Shown here one piece after another: positions 6,795 through 15,431 of a DNA stretch of 64,000 nucleotides. Under the pieces are notes generated by a model. The model was not told the DNA's origin. It saw nothing but the letters and a program-made list of their open reading frames with translations, and did no database searches. Numbering within the stretch: the stretch's first letter is position 1; every line of letters begins with the position of its first letter. This stretch comes from CAYRNY01 sp964425755 (lineage in GTDB: Bacteria; Chloroflexota; Anaerolineae; Aggregatilineales; Aggregatilineaceae), in the NCBI GenBank assembly GCA_964425755.1, contig CAYRNY010000005.1, positions 1-64,000 of the forward strand. The letters run 5' to 3'. The position numbers were made by a program, and so were the translations under genes.

Positions 6795-8186
6795 ATGCTT
6801 GGACAACGCACACCGCTGCCGTATTGGGTGATCGCGCCACTGCTAGGGGGTAAGGGCGACCCGCTGCCGGGCGTGATCGTGTGGGCACTGCTTGGCGCGC
6901 TGGTCACGGCGGCGATCATGGTCAGCCGCAACCGGCGCGCGCTCGCCGGTGGGATCGCGGGCGCGGTCGCCGGGGGCGTGGGGGGCGTGCTGCTGCTCGC
7001 GCCGCTGTGGTTTGTGCTGTTGCCGCTGCTGGACCGGGCGTGTGCGGCGTGTGGCGCGCGCAACCGTCCCGCTGCGGCAACGTGCTGGCACTGCGGGGGC
7101 GATCTCACCGAGACGCGCTGGGCCGAAATGCTCGCCGCCATGCTGACCAACACCGCGCGCGTGATCATCACGATCGAGCTGGCCTTAATCGCCGGGGGGA
7201 TCGTGCTTGAGCTGTCCGGCAAAGACGCGCTCGACACCTACCGCGTGTTGTTCGAGTGGGCGCTGGGCACGCAGCGCGCGCGGGCTAACTCACTGCTCGC
7301 CGCCACGCCGATCATCCTGACCGGGCTGGGCACGGCGATCGCGTTCCGCGCCGGGATCTTTAACGTCGGGGTTGAGGGATCGCTGTACATGGGCGCGCTG
7401 GCGGCGGCGTGGGTCGGGTTTACGCTCACCGGGCTGCCGGGCCTGCCGCTGATCGTGCTGGCGTTTGTCGCGGCGGGGATCGCGGGCGGGCTGTGGGGCC
7501 TGATCCCCGGCTACCTCAAGGCGCGGCTGCGCGTCGATGAGGTCGTGACGACGATCATGCTCAACTATGTGGCGATCGAGTTCACCAGTTACATGGTGCA
7601 GAGCGGGCCGTTTTTCGTGCCCGGCATGGCGAACGCGATGTCGGAGTCAGTTGCCAGGCAGGCGCGGTTGCCAGGGCTGATCGCGCGGTCGCAGTTCAAC
7701 GCGAGCTTCTTCCTGGCGCTGGCGTGCGTCGTGGTCGTGATGCTGTTGATGGCGCGCACGCGCCTCGGGTTTGAGGCGCGCATGGTCGGGGATAACCCGC
7801 TGTTCGCGCGCTGGTCGGGGATCGCGGTCGGCATGGTGATCTTGCAGGTGATGTTCGTCAGCGGCCTGCTGGGCGGGCTGGCAGGCGCGGGGCAGGTGCT
7901 GGGCGTGCATTACAATTTCACGGCGCGCTTTTCGCGCGGGTTCGGGTTTGACGGGCTGGCGATCGCGCTGCTGGCGCGTAACTCCCCGCTGGGGGTGCTG
8001 ATCGGCGCGCTGCTGTTCGGCGCGCTGCGCTCCGGCGGCACGACGATCGAGCTGTTCACCGACGTGCCGATCGACCTGGTCGATATCTTGCAGGCGTTGA
8101 TCATCTTCTTTGTGGCGATCGACCTGAGCCTGGACTTCCTGGCGCGCCGTCGCACCCGTCGCAGCGAGGAAGCGGCAACTGCGTAA
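6795..8186 (+). CDS. ABC transporter permease (BMP/nucleoside type) with N-terminal zinc-ribbon extension
   Basis: A 463-residue membrane permease of the BPD_transp_2 family. Residues about 165-450 hold the usual core, with the AFRAGIFNVGVEGSLYMGAL segment and later helices. The N-terminal 130 residues are extra: two hydrophobic segments followed by C83-x2-C86-x10-C97-x2-C100, a zinc-ribbon spacing. I chose the ATG at 6795 (AGGAT upstream) rather than the TTG at 6756. It pairs with the second permease 70 bases downstream to form the heteromeric channel. The family is clear; the role of the metal-binding insert is unknown. Confidence 0.9.
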   Translation: MLGQRTPLPYWVIAPLLGGKGDPLPGVIVWALLGALVTAAIMVSRNRRALAGGIAGAVAGGVGGVLLLAPLWFVLLPLLDRACAACGARNRPAAATCWHCGGDLTETRWAEMLAAMLTNTARVIITIELALIAGGIVLELSGKDALDTYRVLFEWALGTQRARANSLLAATPIILTGLGTAIAFRAGIFNVGVEGSLYMGALAAAWVGFTLTGLPGLPLIVLAFVAAGIAGGLWGLIPGYLKARLRVDEVVTTIMLNYVAIEFTSYMVQSGPFFVPGMANAMSESVARQARLPGLIARSQFNASFFLALACVVVVMLLMARTRLGFEARMVGDNPLFARWSGIAVGMVILQVMFVSGLLGGLAGAGQVLGVHYNFTARFSRGFGFDGLAIALLARNSPLGVLIGALLFGALRSGGTTIELFTDVPIDLVDILQALIIFFVAIDLSLDFLARRRTRRSEEAATA

Positions 8187-8256
8187 GATCGCCGAACGGC
8201 GATGTTACCGCCGAGCACGCAGAGAGTCATGTTAGTTTAGGGGAGGCGTTGGAACG

Positions 8257-9156
8257 GTGGACCTTGTGAATCTCGCGGCGGCGACGTTACGCATCTCCGC
8301 GCCGCTGCTGATGGCGGGCATGGCGGGCCTGCTGAGCTACCAGGTCGGGCTGATCAACATCGCGCTGGAAGGCATGATGTTGGGCGGTGCGTTCGCGGCG
8401 GTGGTCGCGGGGCACGAAACCGGTTCGACGTGGACCGGCGCGCTGATCGCGGCGCTCGCGGGGGGCGTACTGGGCGCGCTGTTCGCGCTGGCGGTGATCA
8501 CGCTGCGCGCGAATCTGATCGTGGCCGGGCTGGCGCTTAATTTCCTGGTGCTGGGCAGCACGGCGTATTTGATGGACATTTTGTATGATCAGAGTGGGAC
8601 ACTTGCGCCGGAAGGACTCGATAACCTGCCTTCGGTCACGCTGCCGCTGATCGCGGATATCCCGTACCTGGGGCGGATCCTGTCCGGCCATTCGCCGCTG
8701 GTGTACGTGTCGTGGGTGCTGGTCCCGCTGACCTCGGTGTTCCTGTACCGGATGGTCGTCGGCGGGCACATCCGCGCGGTGGGCGAACACGCTGAAGCCG
8801 CCCGCACGGCGGGGATCTCGGTGTGGCGGATGCAGTACCTGGCGTTGATCCTGGGCGGGGTATTGTGCGGCCTGGGCGGGGCGCACCTGTCGATCGGTGA
8901 CTTGCCGCTGTTCCGCGAGGGGATGACCAACGACCGGGGGTTCATCGCGCTGGCGGCGGTGTATTTTGCGGCGGCGCGGCCCGGGCTGACCGCCGTAGCA
9001 TGCTTGCTGTTCGGGTTCTTTGAGGCGCTGCAATTCCGCCTGCAACTGCGCGACACGGTGCTGCCGAACGAGTTCCTGCAGATGCTGCCGTACCTGATGG
9101 TGGTTATCGCGTTGGTGGTGATCAACGCGCGCAAGGAGTGGCGCAAGGGCTGGTAG
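8257..9156 (+). CDS. ABC transporter permease (BMP/nucleoside type), second subunit
   Basis: A 299-residue polytopic permease of the same family as its upstream partner, without any N-terminal extension. The hallmark segment YQVGLINIALEGMMLGGAF is near residues 28-46, and eight to ten hydrophobic helices follow. The start is GTG at 8257 with GGGGAGG about 10 bases before it, one of the best ribosome sites in the operon. Such importers use two different permease proteins with one double ATPase, and this gene completes the set binding protein, ATPase, permease, permease. Soluble catabolic enzymes follow. Confidence 0.93.
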   Translation: MDLVNLAAATLRISAPLLMAGMAGLLSYQVGLINIALEGMMLGGAFAAVVAGHETGSTWTGALIAALAGGVLGALFALAVITLRANLIVAGLALNFLVLGSTAYLMDILYDQSGTLAPEGLDNLPSVTLPLIADIPYLGRILSGHSPLVYVSWVLVPLTSVFLYRMVVGGHIRAVGEHAEAARTAGISVWRMQYLALILGGVLCGLGGAHLSIGDLPLFREGMTNDRGFIALAAVYFAAARPGLTAVACLLFGFFEALQFRLQLRDTVLPNEFLQMLPYLMVVIALVVINARKEWRKGW

Positions 9157-9251
9157 CGCAAGGGCACGATGGAAGCGCACGTCTACCAGGCCATCTCTTT
9201 CATGGACATTTTTCGACGCTGCCGGAGTAGGTAACACAGGACATAACACCG

Positions 9252-9812
9252 ATGCACCGATACGCTGTACTCGTTATTGATGTCGTCAAGGACTTTACCG
9301 ACCCTGCGGGCAAGGTGTCGCATCCCCAGGCGGCGGATATCGTGCCGCACATCGCTGAGTTTGTGGACGCGGCGCGGGCGCGCGGGGCGCGCGTGATCTG
9401 GGTGATCGACCAGCACCGGGCCGGCAAACCGGACTGGGAACTCGAAAACGTGCGCGACCACTGCACCGAAGGCACGCCGGGTGTTGAGCTTGCGCCGCCG
9501 CTGGCCCCGCAGCCCGAGGACTACGTGCTCAACAAGCGGCGTTACAGCGCGTTTTTCGCCACCGATCTCGACCTGATCCTGCGCGACAACCGCATCGATA
9601 CGCTGTTCCTGGCGGGCACGAAAACCAACGTGTGCATCCGCGCCACCGCGCAGGACGCGTTCCAGAACAACTACCGCGTGATCGTGCCGCGCGAGTGCGT
9701 TTCGACCGACAAGGACCACCTGCACACCGCGAACCTGGAGGACATCGACAAGTACATGGGCCGCGTGATGCCGGTGGCGGAGGCGCTGGCGCTGATCGAG
9801 GCGGAGGGCTGA
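9252..9812 (+). CDS. Isochorismatase-family cysteine hydrolase
   Basis: A 186-residue hydrolase of the isochorismatase-like fold. The catalytic triad can be placed at D10 (VLVIDVVKDF), K95 (LNKRRYSAF) and C128 (GTKTNVCIRAT). Family members mostly cleave C-N bonds in amides or ureido compounds: nicotinamidase, N-carbamoylsarcosine amidase, ureidoacrylate or biuret hydrolase. Its position between a nucleoside-type importer and a nucleoside phosphorylase makes a base-derived ureido or amide compound an attractive substrate, for example from pyrimidine breakdown. That is inference from context. The kinase start follows its stop after 3 bases, so the two are surely co-transcribed. Confidence 0.88.
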   Translation: MHRYAVLVIDVVKDFTDPAGKVSHPQAADIVPHIAEFVDAARARGARVIWVIDQHRAGKPDWELENVRDHCTEGTPGVELAPPLAPQPEDYVLNKRRYSAFFATDLDLILRDNRIDTLFLAGTKTNVCIRATAQDAFQNNYRVIVPRECVSTDKDHLHTANLEDIDKYMGRVMPVAEALALIEAEG

Positions 9813-9815
9813 GGC

Positions 9816-10748
9816 GTGGATGTGCTCGTAACCGGCTATCCCAGCCTCGACCACATCGCGCGCGTGTCGCACAGCCCGGCGGTGGGCGAGACCGCGCGCC
9901 TGATGAGCGTGCCCGACCGGGTGACATACGGCGGCTGCGGGATCAACGTGGCGATCGCGCTGCGGCGGCTGGGCTTTGACGTCGGCGCGGCGGTGGTGCT
10001 GGGCGACGACACATACGGGCGCGATTACTTCGCCCACCTGCAGGCCCAGGGCATCGACACGGCGAACACGGTCCTGCTGCCGGGCGAGGCGACCTCGCAC
10101 AGTTACCTGTTTTTGAACCCTGACGGGCAGTACCAGAACTTCTTCTTCCCCGGCGCGGCGGACGCGTGGCGCGGCGACCTGGCGCTGCACGGGCTGCGTG
10201 ACTATCGCTTCGCGTTGGTGACGGTCGGGCAGTTGGACTACAATCAGCAGTTCGTGGCGCGGGCGCGCGCGGCGGGCGTGCCGGTCGTGTGGATGATGAA
10301 GCCGGATATCTACGCCTACCCGCCGGACGTGCTGCGCGCGTTCCTCGATGCCAGCGACGTAGTGATCATGAACCACATCGAGGCGCAGTACGTGTTGGAC
10401 GAACTGGCGCTTACATCGGTCGAGCAGATGCCGGGCGCGGGGCGGCGCACGGTCGTGCTGACGCGCGGCGCGCAGGGCGCAGAGGTGATCCGGCCCGGCG
10501 GCAGCGCGACGGTCCCGGCGGTGCCCCCGCGTGAGCTGGTCGACCCGACCGGCGCGGGGGACGGCTTCGCGGCGGGGTTGCTGGCAGGGCTGCTCAAGGG
10601 GGCGGACCCTGTCGCAAGCGCGCGGCTTGGCGCAGTGATCGCGTCGTTTGTGCTGGAAGCGGTGGGCTGCCAGACCCGGCTCCCGGACTGGGCCGGTGCG
10701 CTGGCACGCTACCGGGCGAACTTTGGCGAATTCTTGGGGGAGTCATGA
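9816..10748 (+). CDS. PfkB-family carbohydrate/nucleoside kinase
   Basis: A 310-residue kinase of the ribokinase-PfkB family. The N-terminal Gly-Gly motif is at YGGCGINVA near residue 46. The C-terminal signature is D243-P-T-G-A-G-D249, with D249 the catalytic base. Members phosphorylate ribose, adenosine, fructose, pseudouridine and other sugars. The GTG start at 9816 leaves 3 bases after the hydrolase gene, and its end overlaps the phosphorylase start by ATGA, so the order of enzymes is tightly fixed. In a nucleoside operon it could phosphorylate ribose or a nucleoside. The exact substrate is not readable. Confidence 0.9.
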   Translation: MDVLVTGYPSLDHIARVSHSPAVGETARLMSVPDRVTYGGCGINVAIALRRLGFDVGAAVVLGDDTYGRDYFAHLQAQGIDTANTVLLPGEATSHSYLFLNPDGQYQNFFFPGAADAWRGDLALHGLRDYRFALVTVGQLDYNQQFVARARAAGVPVVWMMKPDIYAYPPDVLRAFLDASDVVIMNHIEAQYVLDELALTSVEQMPGAGRRTVVLTRGAQGAEVIRPGGSATVPAVPPRELVDPTGAGDGFAAGLLAGLLKGADPVASARLGAVIASFVLEAVGCQTRLPDWAGALARYRANFGEFLGES

Positions 10749-11491
10749 GCGATAAATCGTTGTATTTGCGGTGCACTCCGGACGAAATCGCGCCGCTGGT
10801 GCTGCTGACCGGCGATCCGGCGCGAGTCGATCGCGTGGCAATGCTGCTCAACAATGGCGAAGTCGAGCGCAAGAACCGCGAGTTCAACCTCGCCACCGGG
10901 ATGTATGGCGGGGCGCGCGTGACGGTCGTCTCCGGCGGCATCGGCGCGCCCTCGACCGCGATCGCGGTGCATGAACTGGTGCAGCTTGGGGCGCAGGCGG
11001 TGGTGCGGGTCGGCACGATGATGGGCGTTGTTGCGCCGCTGGGCAGCGTGATCCTCTCGACGGGATCGGCGCGCTTTGAAGGTACGTCCGGGCGTTACCT
11101 GCCGCTGGAATTCCCCGCGCTGCCGGACTGGACGCTGACGCACGTCCTTGCCGAGGCAGGGCGTAGCGCCCAATTTCCCGTGCGGCTGGGTCTCACCGCC
11201 AGCTACGACGCGTTTTACCGCGACATGGCCCCCGGTCTGGTTGGCGCGGAAGCGCTGGACCTCACACCGCTGGAACGCGCGGGCGTGCTGGGCATGGATA
11301 TGGAGGCTGCGCTGCTGTTCACGCTCGGCATAGTCCTGGGCGTCGCGACCGCCGCGATGTGCCTGGTGACGGTGCGTGCCGAACCGCACGTGCACATGGA
11401 CGCGGACGACCGCGCGGCACTCGACGAGCGCCTGGTGCGCGCGGCGTTGGAGGGCCTGGTCACGTTCGGGCGGCAGAACGCGCTGGTGTAG
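10745..11491 (+). CDS. Nucleoside phosphorylase (uridine/purine nucleoside phosphorylase family)
   Basis: A 248-residue member of the PNP_UDP_1 family, which splits nucleosides with phosphate into base and (deoxy)ribose 1-phosphate. Visible landmarks are the phosphate-binding LLTGDPARVDR near residue 21, VVSGGIGAPST near 60, VRVGTMMG near 92, and the GMDMEAALLF segment near 184 that contacts ribose through the M-E pair. The pattern is closer to uridine phosphorylase than to DeoD. It overlaps the PfkB kinase by four bases. The importer, kinase and phosphorylase together argue that the operon imports and dismantles nucleosides. Confidence 0.9.
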   Translation: MSDKSLYLRCTPDEIAPLVLLTGDPARVDRVAMLLNNGEVERKNREFNLATGMYGGARVTVVSGGIGAPSTAIAVHELVQLGAQAVVRVGTMMGVVAPLGSVILSTGSARFEGTSGRYLPLEFPALPDWTLTHVLAEAGRSAQFPVRLGLTASYDAFYRDMAPGLVGAEALDLTPLERAGVLGMDMEAALLFTLGIVLGVATAAMCLVTVRAEPHVHMDADDRAALDERLVRAALEGLVTFGRQNALV

Positions 11492-11564
11492 AGCGTGATG
11501 TGCGACCATTTGACCACCCACGACCAGAAATTACCCGCTAAGAACGAGAAGCGAAGGCGACGCT

Positions 11565-13022
11565 ATGACACAGACTTTGCTCATTAACGGCGAATGGCGT
11601 GCAGCCGGCGATGGCGGCACGCTTGATGTGACCAACCCGGCCAACGGCGCGGTCGTGCAGACGATCGCGCAGGCGACGCTGGACGACGTGCGCGAGGCGC
11701 TGGCAGCGGCGGAAGCGGCGTTTCCGAAGTGGGCCGCGTTGCCCGCCCGCGAGCGCGCGCAGATCATGCGCGAGGGCATGGCGCTGTTCCGCGCGCGCCT
11801 GGACGAAGCCGCGCGCCTGCTAACGTTGGAGCACGGCAAGCCGCTGAACGACTCGCTCAAAGAGTGCCGCTTCAGCGCGGACGTGGTCGAGTTCTACGCG
11901 GACGAGGCGCGCCGCATCGAGGGCACGCACTTCGCGGGCGATCTCGGCCCGACGCATTCATTCGTGCTCAAACAGCCGGTCGGCGTGGTCGGCGCGATCA
12001 CGCCCTGGAACTTTCCGGTTGACCTGCTGTCCTGGAAGCTCGGACCGGGCCTCGCGGCGGGCTGCACGTTTGTGATCAAACCCCCCAGCGAAGCGCCGCT
12101 GGCCGCGACGCTGTTCGTGCGCGCGCTGGCGGACGCGGGACTCCCGCCCGGCGTGGTGAACATCGTCACCGGGCCGGGGCGCACGGTCGGCGCGGAACTG
12201 GTGACGAACCCCGCCACGCGCAAGATCGCGTTCACCGGCTCGACCGCCACCGGGCTGTGGATCGCGGAGCAGGCGGCCAGGCAGTTGAAGCACGTCACGC
12301 TGGAACTCGGCGGCAGCGCGCCGTTTGTGGTCTGCGACGACGCCGATCTCAACATCGCCGTGCCGGAGGCGCTGCGGCGCTCGTACTCGCACACCGGGCA
12401 GATCTGCATCGCCGTGAACCGCATCTTCGTGCACCGCGACCGCTACGCGGAGTTCACGGCGCGTTTTGCCGAGGCGGCGAGCAAACTTCGCGTGACCGCC
12501 GACGGGCTGGCGGAACCGGACGCCGACATGGGGCCGATGATCAACGCCGAGGGCGTGGAAACGGTGCGGCAGCACGTCGAGGACGCGGTGCAGCGTGGCG
12601 CGAAGGTGCTGGCCGGGGGCGGCGTGCCGCAGGGAGCGGAATACGCGCGCGGGTTCTTTTACCTGCCGACGGTGCTGGTCGACGTAGCGCGCGACTGCCG
12701 CGTGATGCGCGAGGAGACGTTCGGGCCGGTCGCGCCGATCGTGCCGTTTGACACGCTTGAGGAAGGCGTCGCGCTGGCGAACGATACGCCCTACGGCCTC
12801 GCGGCGTATGTCTACACCTCGGACGTGGACAAAGCGTTCTATACAGCGCAGAACTTGCGCGCGGGCGGGGTGGGCGTGAACGTGAACGACATCACCGACA
12901 TTCGCGGGCCGTTCGGCGGCATGAAGATGAGCGGCATCGGGCGCGAGTTGGGCGACCCGGGCATGGATGCGTACATGGAGACGAAGCACGTGCGCTTCCG
13001 CTACCGCCCGCCGCGCGGCTAA
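11565..13022 (+). CDS. Aldehyde dehydrogenase, succinate-semialdehyde dehydrogenase-like
   Basis: A 485-residue aldehyde dehydrogenase. It has TPWNFP near residue 147, the catalytic-base E247 in ELGGS, the nucleophile C281 in GQICIAVNR, and EETFGP near 386. The GabD-like (succinate or related semialdehyde) branch fits best. It is clearly diverged from the aldehyde dehydrogenase at 201-1709, so they are not a recent duplicate. It starts 74 bases after the nucleoside phosphorylase with a GAAGGCGA ribosome site, probably in the same operon. In pyrimidine breakdown a semialdehyde such as malonate semialdehyde appears, so an operon role is plausible but not shown. Confidence 0.9.
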   Translation: MTQTLLINGEWRAAGDGGTLDVTNPANGAVVQTIAQATLDDVREALAAAEAAFPKWAALPARERAQIMREGMALFRARLDEAARLLTLEHGKPLNDSLKECRFSADVVEFYADEARRIEGTHFAGDLGPTHSFVLKQPVGVVGAITPWNFPVDLLSWKLGPGLAAGCTFVIKPPSEAPLAATLFVRALADAGLPPGVVNIVTGPGRTVGAELVTNPATRKIAFTGSTATGLWIAEQAARQLKHVTLELGGSAPFVVCDDADLNIAVPEALRRSYSHTGQICIAVNRIFVHRDRYAEFTARFAEAASKLRVTADGLAEPDADMGPMINAEGVETVRQHVEDAVQRGAKVLAGGGVPQGAEYARGFFYLPTVLVDVARDCRVMREETFGPVAPIVPFDTLEEGVALANDTPYGLAAYVYTSDVDKAFYTAQNLRAGGVGVNVNDITDIRGPFGGMKMSGIGRELGDPGMDAYMETKHVRFRYRPPRG

Positions 13023-13101
13023 GTGTCGCCGGGGCGACAGGCATCCGGGCCGGTTTCTGCTAAGCTTTGCATAAACACGCTGAGCAAGGAGAAACCAGCG
13101 C

Positions 13102-13653
13102 ATGACCTTCCAACGACGACGACAACGGGTAGTGGGGATAGCGCTGGGCGTGCTGCTGATCGTGGCCGCCGGGGCGGTGATCCTGGTGACGCAGCTTGAC
13201 GGCGACAGTGCCGCCGATCCGGTCGCTGATGCAGCGAATGCCGGCGCGGAGAGCGCGCAGGTCGAGCAGCACAGCTCCGATCTCGCGGCGCAGCTTGCGG
13301 CAATGCGCGATCCGGACGTGCCGGAGCTGCCGTTTGCGGATAACCCCGATCCCACGCAGTGCGGCATCCCGACCGTGTGGGGCAAAGACGATCCCGCGTG
13401 GCTGACCGGCTATTACGCGGGTGAGTTGATCCAGCCGGTGGTGTATCTCTACGACAGCCACAATCGCCTGTCGATCACGGCGGAAGCGTCGCACGGGTCG
13501 CAGGTTGAGGTCGTGCTGTTCCAGAGCAACCCGGTCACGGATTACTACATGGTGCGCGTGGTCGGGCCGGACGGTAAGGCGGCGGGCGAGGGATGGATTC
13601 CGGAGCCGTTCCTGTCTTTCGATCCGGTCGCGCCCCTGCCGGACGACGCATAA
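13102..13653 (+). CDS. Membrane-anchored or secreted protein of unknown function
   Basis: A 183-residue protein with a basic start, one hydrophobic segment (about residues 10-32), a low-complexity Ala/Asp linker, and a C-terminal domain of about 100 residues outside the membrane. The last part (YDSHNRLSITAEA, VEVVLFQSN, GEGWIPEPFLSF) alternates short beta strands in a way that recalls bacterial SH3-like domains; that is a guess. The start is the ATG at 13102 with AAGGAG upstream. It is convergent with the dehydrogenase downstream and 79 bases after the semialdehyde dehydrogenase. No enzymatic motif is visible. Confidence 0.7.
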   Translation: MTFQRRRQRVVGIALGVLLIVAAGAVILVTQLDGDSAADPVADAANAGAESAQVEQHSSDLAAQLAAMRDPDVPELPFADNPDPTQCGIPTVWGKDDPAWLTGYYAGELIQPVVYLYDSHNRLSITAEASHGSQVEVVLFQSNPVTDYYMVRVVGPDGKAAGEGWIPEPFLSFDPVAPLPDDA

Positions 13654-13697
13654 CAACGGACATCCCGTTCGGCGATCGCCACGCCGCGAACAGATTC

Positions 13698-14672
13698 TCA
13701 GTATCCCACGTCCACATTCACGCGGTTGAACGTGTCGTCGCCTGCCGCCAGCGCGTTGAGCACGTCCGCCAGCGAGTCCATGCGCATGGTTTCGATCGCG
13801 TCGTCACCGCCCATGCCGGCCCGGTGCGGGCTGAGGACCATGTTGTCCAGCGTGTGCAGCGGCGCGTCGGCGGGGAAGGTCTCCGTGCGCGAGCCGGTTT
13901 CGTGCGGGTAGATGTACCATACGTCGCTGGCAGCGGCGGCAAGCTGGCCCGACCGCAGCGCGTCGTACAGCGCGTGCTGGTCCACGATTGGCCCGCGCCC
14001 GACGTTCACCAGCAGCGATCCACGCGGCAGCAGCGCCAGTTCATCCGCGCCGATTAAGCCTTCGGTTTCCTCGGTCAGCGGCAGCGTGATTACCACTACC
14101 TGCGCTTGCGGCAGCAGCTCGTGCAGCGCGGAGGCCGGGTAGACGCGTTTTTCCGCTCTGGTGAGCGAGCGCCGCGTGGCGAGCACGCGCATCCCCAGCG
14201 CCGCCAGAACCTGCCCGACGTGCTGCCCGATCGCGCCGTAGCCCAGGATCAGCGCGGTCCTGCCGTGCAGCAGCAGCGCCGGGGCGGGCTCGTAGCGTGG
14301 CGACCAGTCGCCGCGCCGCAGCGCCCGGTCCGCCGGGACGATCCATTTTGCCGCCGCCAGCAGCAGCGCGAGCGTCATCTCGGCGGTGGGGATCGCGTTG
14401 TGGTGCAGGTTGTGCACTGCCAGGTTGGGGAACTCGCGCAGCAGGGTGCGTGTTTCGGCGGGCAGCCCGGCCCAGGGGATCACCAGCGCGCGCGGGCCCG
14501 GGGCCCCCGCGAGCATGTCGCGGGTCGGGTGCCCCGCGACCAGCACCTCGTAGCGCCCATCGGATGGCGGCGTTTCGCCGAAGGTGAGCGTCACATCGTC
14601 GCGCAGCGCCGCGCGGAGGTGCGCCAGCGCGTCCGGGTCGGGTTCGTGAGTCATGTGAACGGTCAGTGGCAC
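13698..14672 (-). CDS. D-isomer-specific 2-hydroxyacid dehydrogenase
   Basis: A 324-residue NAD(P)-dependent enzyme of the D-2-hydroxyacid dehydrogenase family. The Rossmann glycine motif reads LGYGAIGQHVG near residue 145. NVGRGPIVD near 225 contains the catalytic arginine region, and the histidine of SPHRAGM near 284 ends the relay. I chose the GTG at 14672 because AAGGAG stands 9 bases upstream; a longer reading to 14717 places that ribosome site inside the gene. Family members reduce 2-ketoacids such as glyoxylate, hydroxypyruvate or phenylpyruvate; the substrate is not clear. The catalytic-domain half is shorter than in D-lactate dehydrogenases. Confidence 0.88.
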   Translation of the reverse strand: MPLTVHMTHEPDPDALAHLRAALRDDVTLTFGETPPSDGRYEVLVAGHPTRDMLAGAPGPRALVIPWAGLPAETRTLLREFPNLAVHNLHHNAIPTAEMTLALLLAAAKWIVPADRALRRGDWSPRYEPAPALLLHGRTALILGYGAIGQHVGQVLAALGMRVLATRRSLTRAEKRVYPASALHELLPQAQVVVITLPLTEETEGLIGADELALLPRGSLLVNVGRGPIVDQHALYDALRSGQLAAAASDVWYIYPHETGSRTETFPADAPLHTLDNMVLSPHRAGMGGDDAIETMRMDSLADVLNALAAGDDTFNRVNVDVGY

Positions 14673-14814
14673 AGGACGAGTCTCCTTGTGTGCGAGGAAG
14701 GGTATTCGCCGCATCAAAACAGCGTAACCTGATGCAGTTCGTCGCCATTGACGCGGCAGCTTTGCTACAATCTTAAAGCTTCATGGAACATCTTACCAGG
14801 AGGGAAATACAATC

Positions 14815-15243
14815 ATGCCAGTACGCAAAGCTACAGCCACATGGAATGGCACGCTGAAAGAGGGCAACGGCAAGATGGCGCTGGGCAGCGGTGCCTGGGA
14901 AGGGCCGTTCAGCTTCGGCACGCGTTTTGAAGAGCAGCCCGGCACCAACCCCGAAGAACTCGTCGGGGCGGCGCACGCGGGCTGTTTCTCGATGGCGTTT
15001 AGCGGCGATTTGGGCCGGGCCGGTTACACGCCCGAGAGCATCCAGACCACCGCTGACGTGCACCTGGACAAGACCGACAGCGGTTTTCGCGTGACGCGCA
15101 TCCACCTGACGATGGAAGCGACGGTGCCGGGCATCAGCGAAGACGAGTTCCAGCGCATCGCGGAAGGCGCGAAGAAGGGTTGCCCGATCTCGAACCTGCT
15201 CACGGGCGCGGAGATCACGCTCGACGCGACGCTGGTGAACTGA
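14815..15243 (+). CDS. OsmC/Ohr-family peroxiredoxin-like protein
   Basis: A 142-residue thiol peroxidase of the OsmC family, which reduces organic hydroperoxides. The two redox cysteines are C57 (AAHAGCFSMA) and C123 (KKGCPISNLL), the OsmC spacing. A conserved glutamate precedes the first in NPEELVGAA. Length is normal. The ribosome site CCAGGAGG precedes the ATG at 14815. A strong terminator follows, so it is a single-gene unit, divergent from the 2-hydroxyacid dehydrogenase with a short shared upstream region. Confidence 0.93.
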   Translation: MPVRKATATWNGTLKEGNGKMALGSGAWEGPFSFGTRFEEQPGTNPEELVGAAHAGCFSMAFSGDLGRAGYTPESIQTTADVHLDKTDSGFRVTRIHLTMEATVPGISEDEFQRIAEGAKKGCPISNLLTGAEITLDATLVN

Positions 15244-15270
15244 TCACGGAGCAGCGGTACCCTTGTGCAA

Positions 15271-15304
15271 CGCCGGACGGTGGATGTGTCCGGCGTATTT
15301 TTTT
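15271..15304 (+). terminator. Rho-independent terminator of the osmC-like gene
   Basis: CGCCGGAC (15271-15278) pairs with GTCCGGCG (15288-15295), followed by TATTTTTTT at 15296-15304. Confidence 0.88.
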
Positions 15305-15431
15305 GGGGGCCTGATTCGGCAAACGGTGGGGCGGCAGCGGCAGGCGTTTTATAATCTGGACAAAACACATACCAACGACCAATCACCAATCACCAACCGC
15401 CACCAACGAACACGGAAAGGGACAGCAGGCT

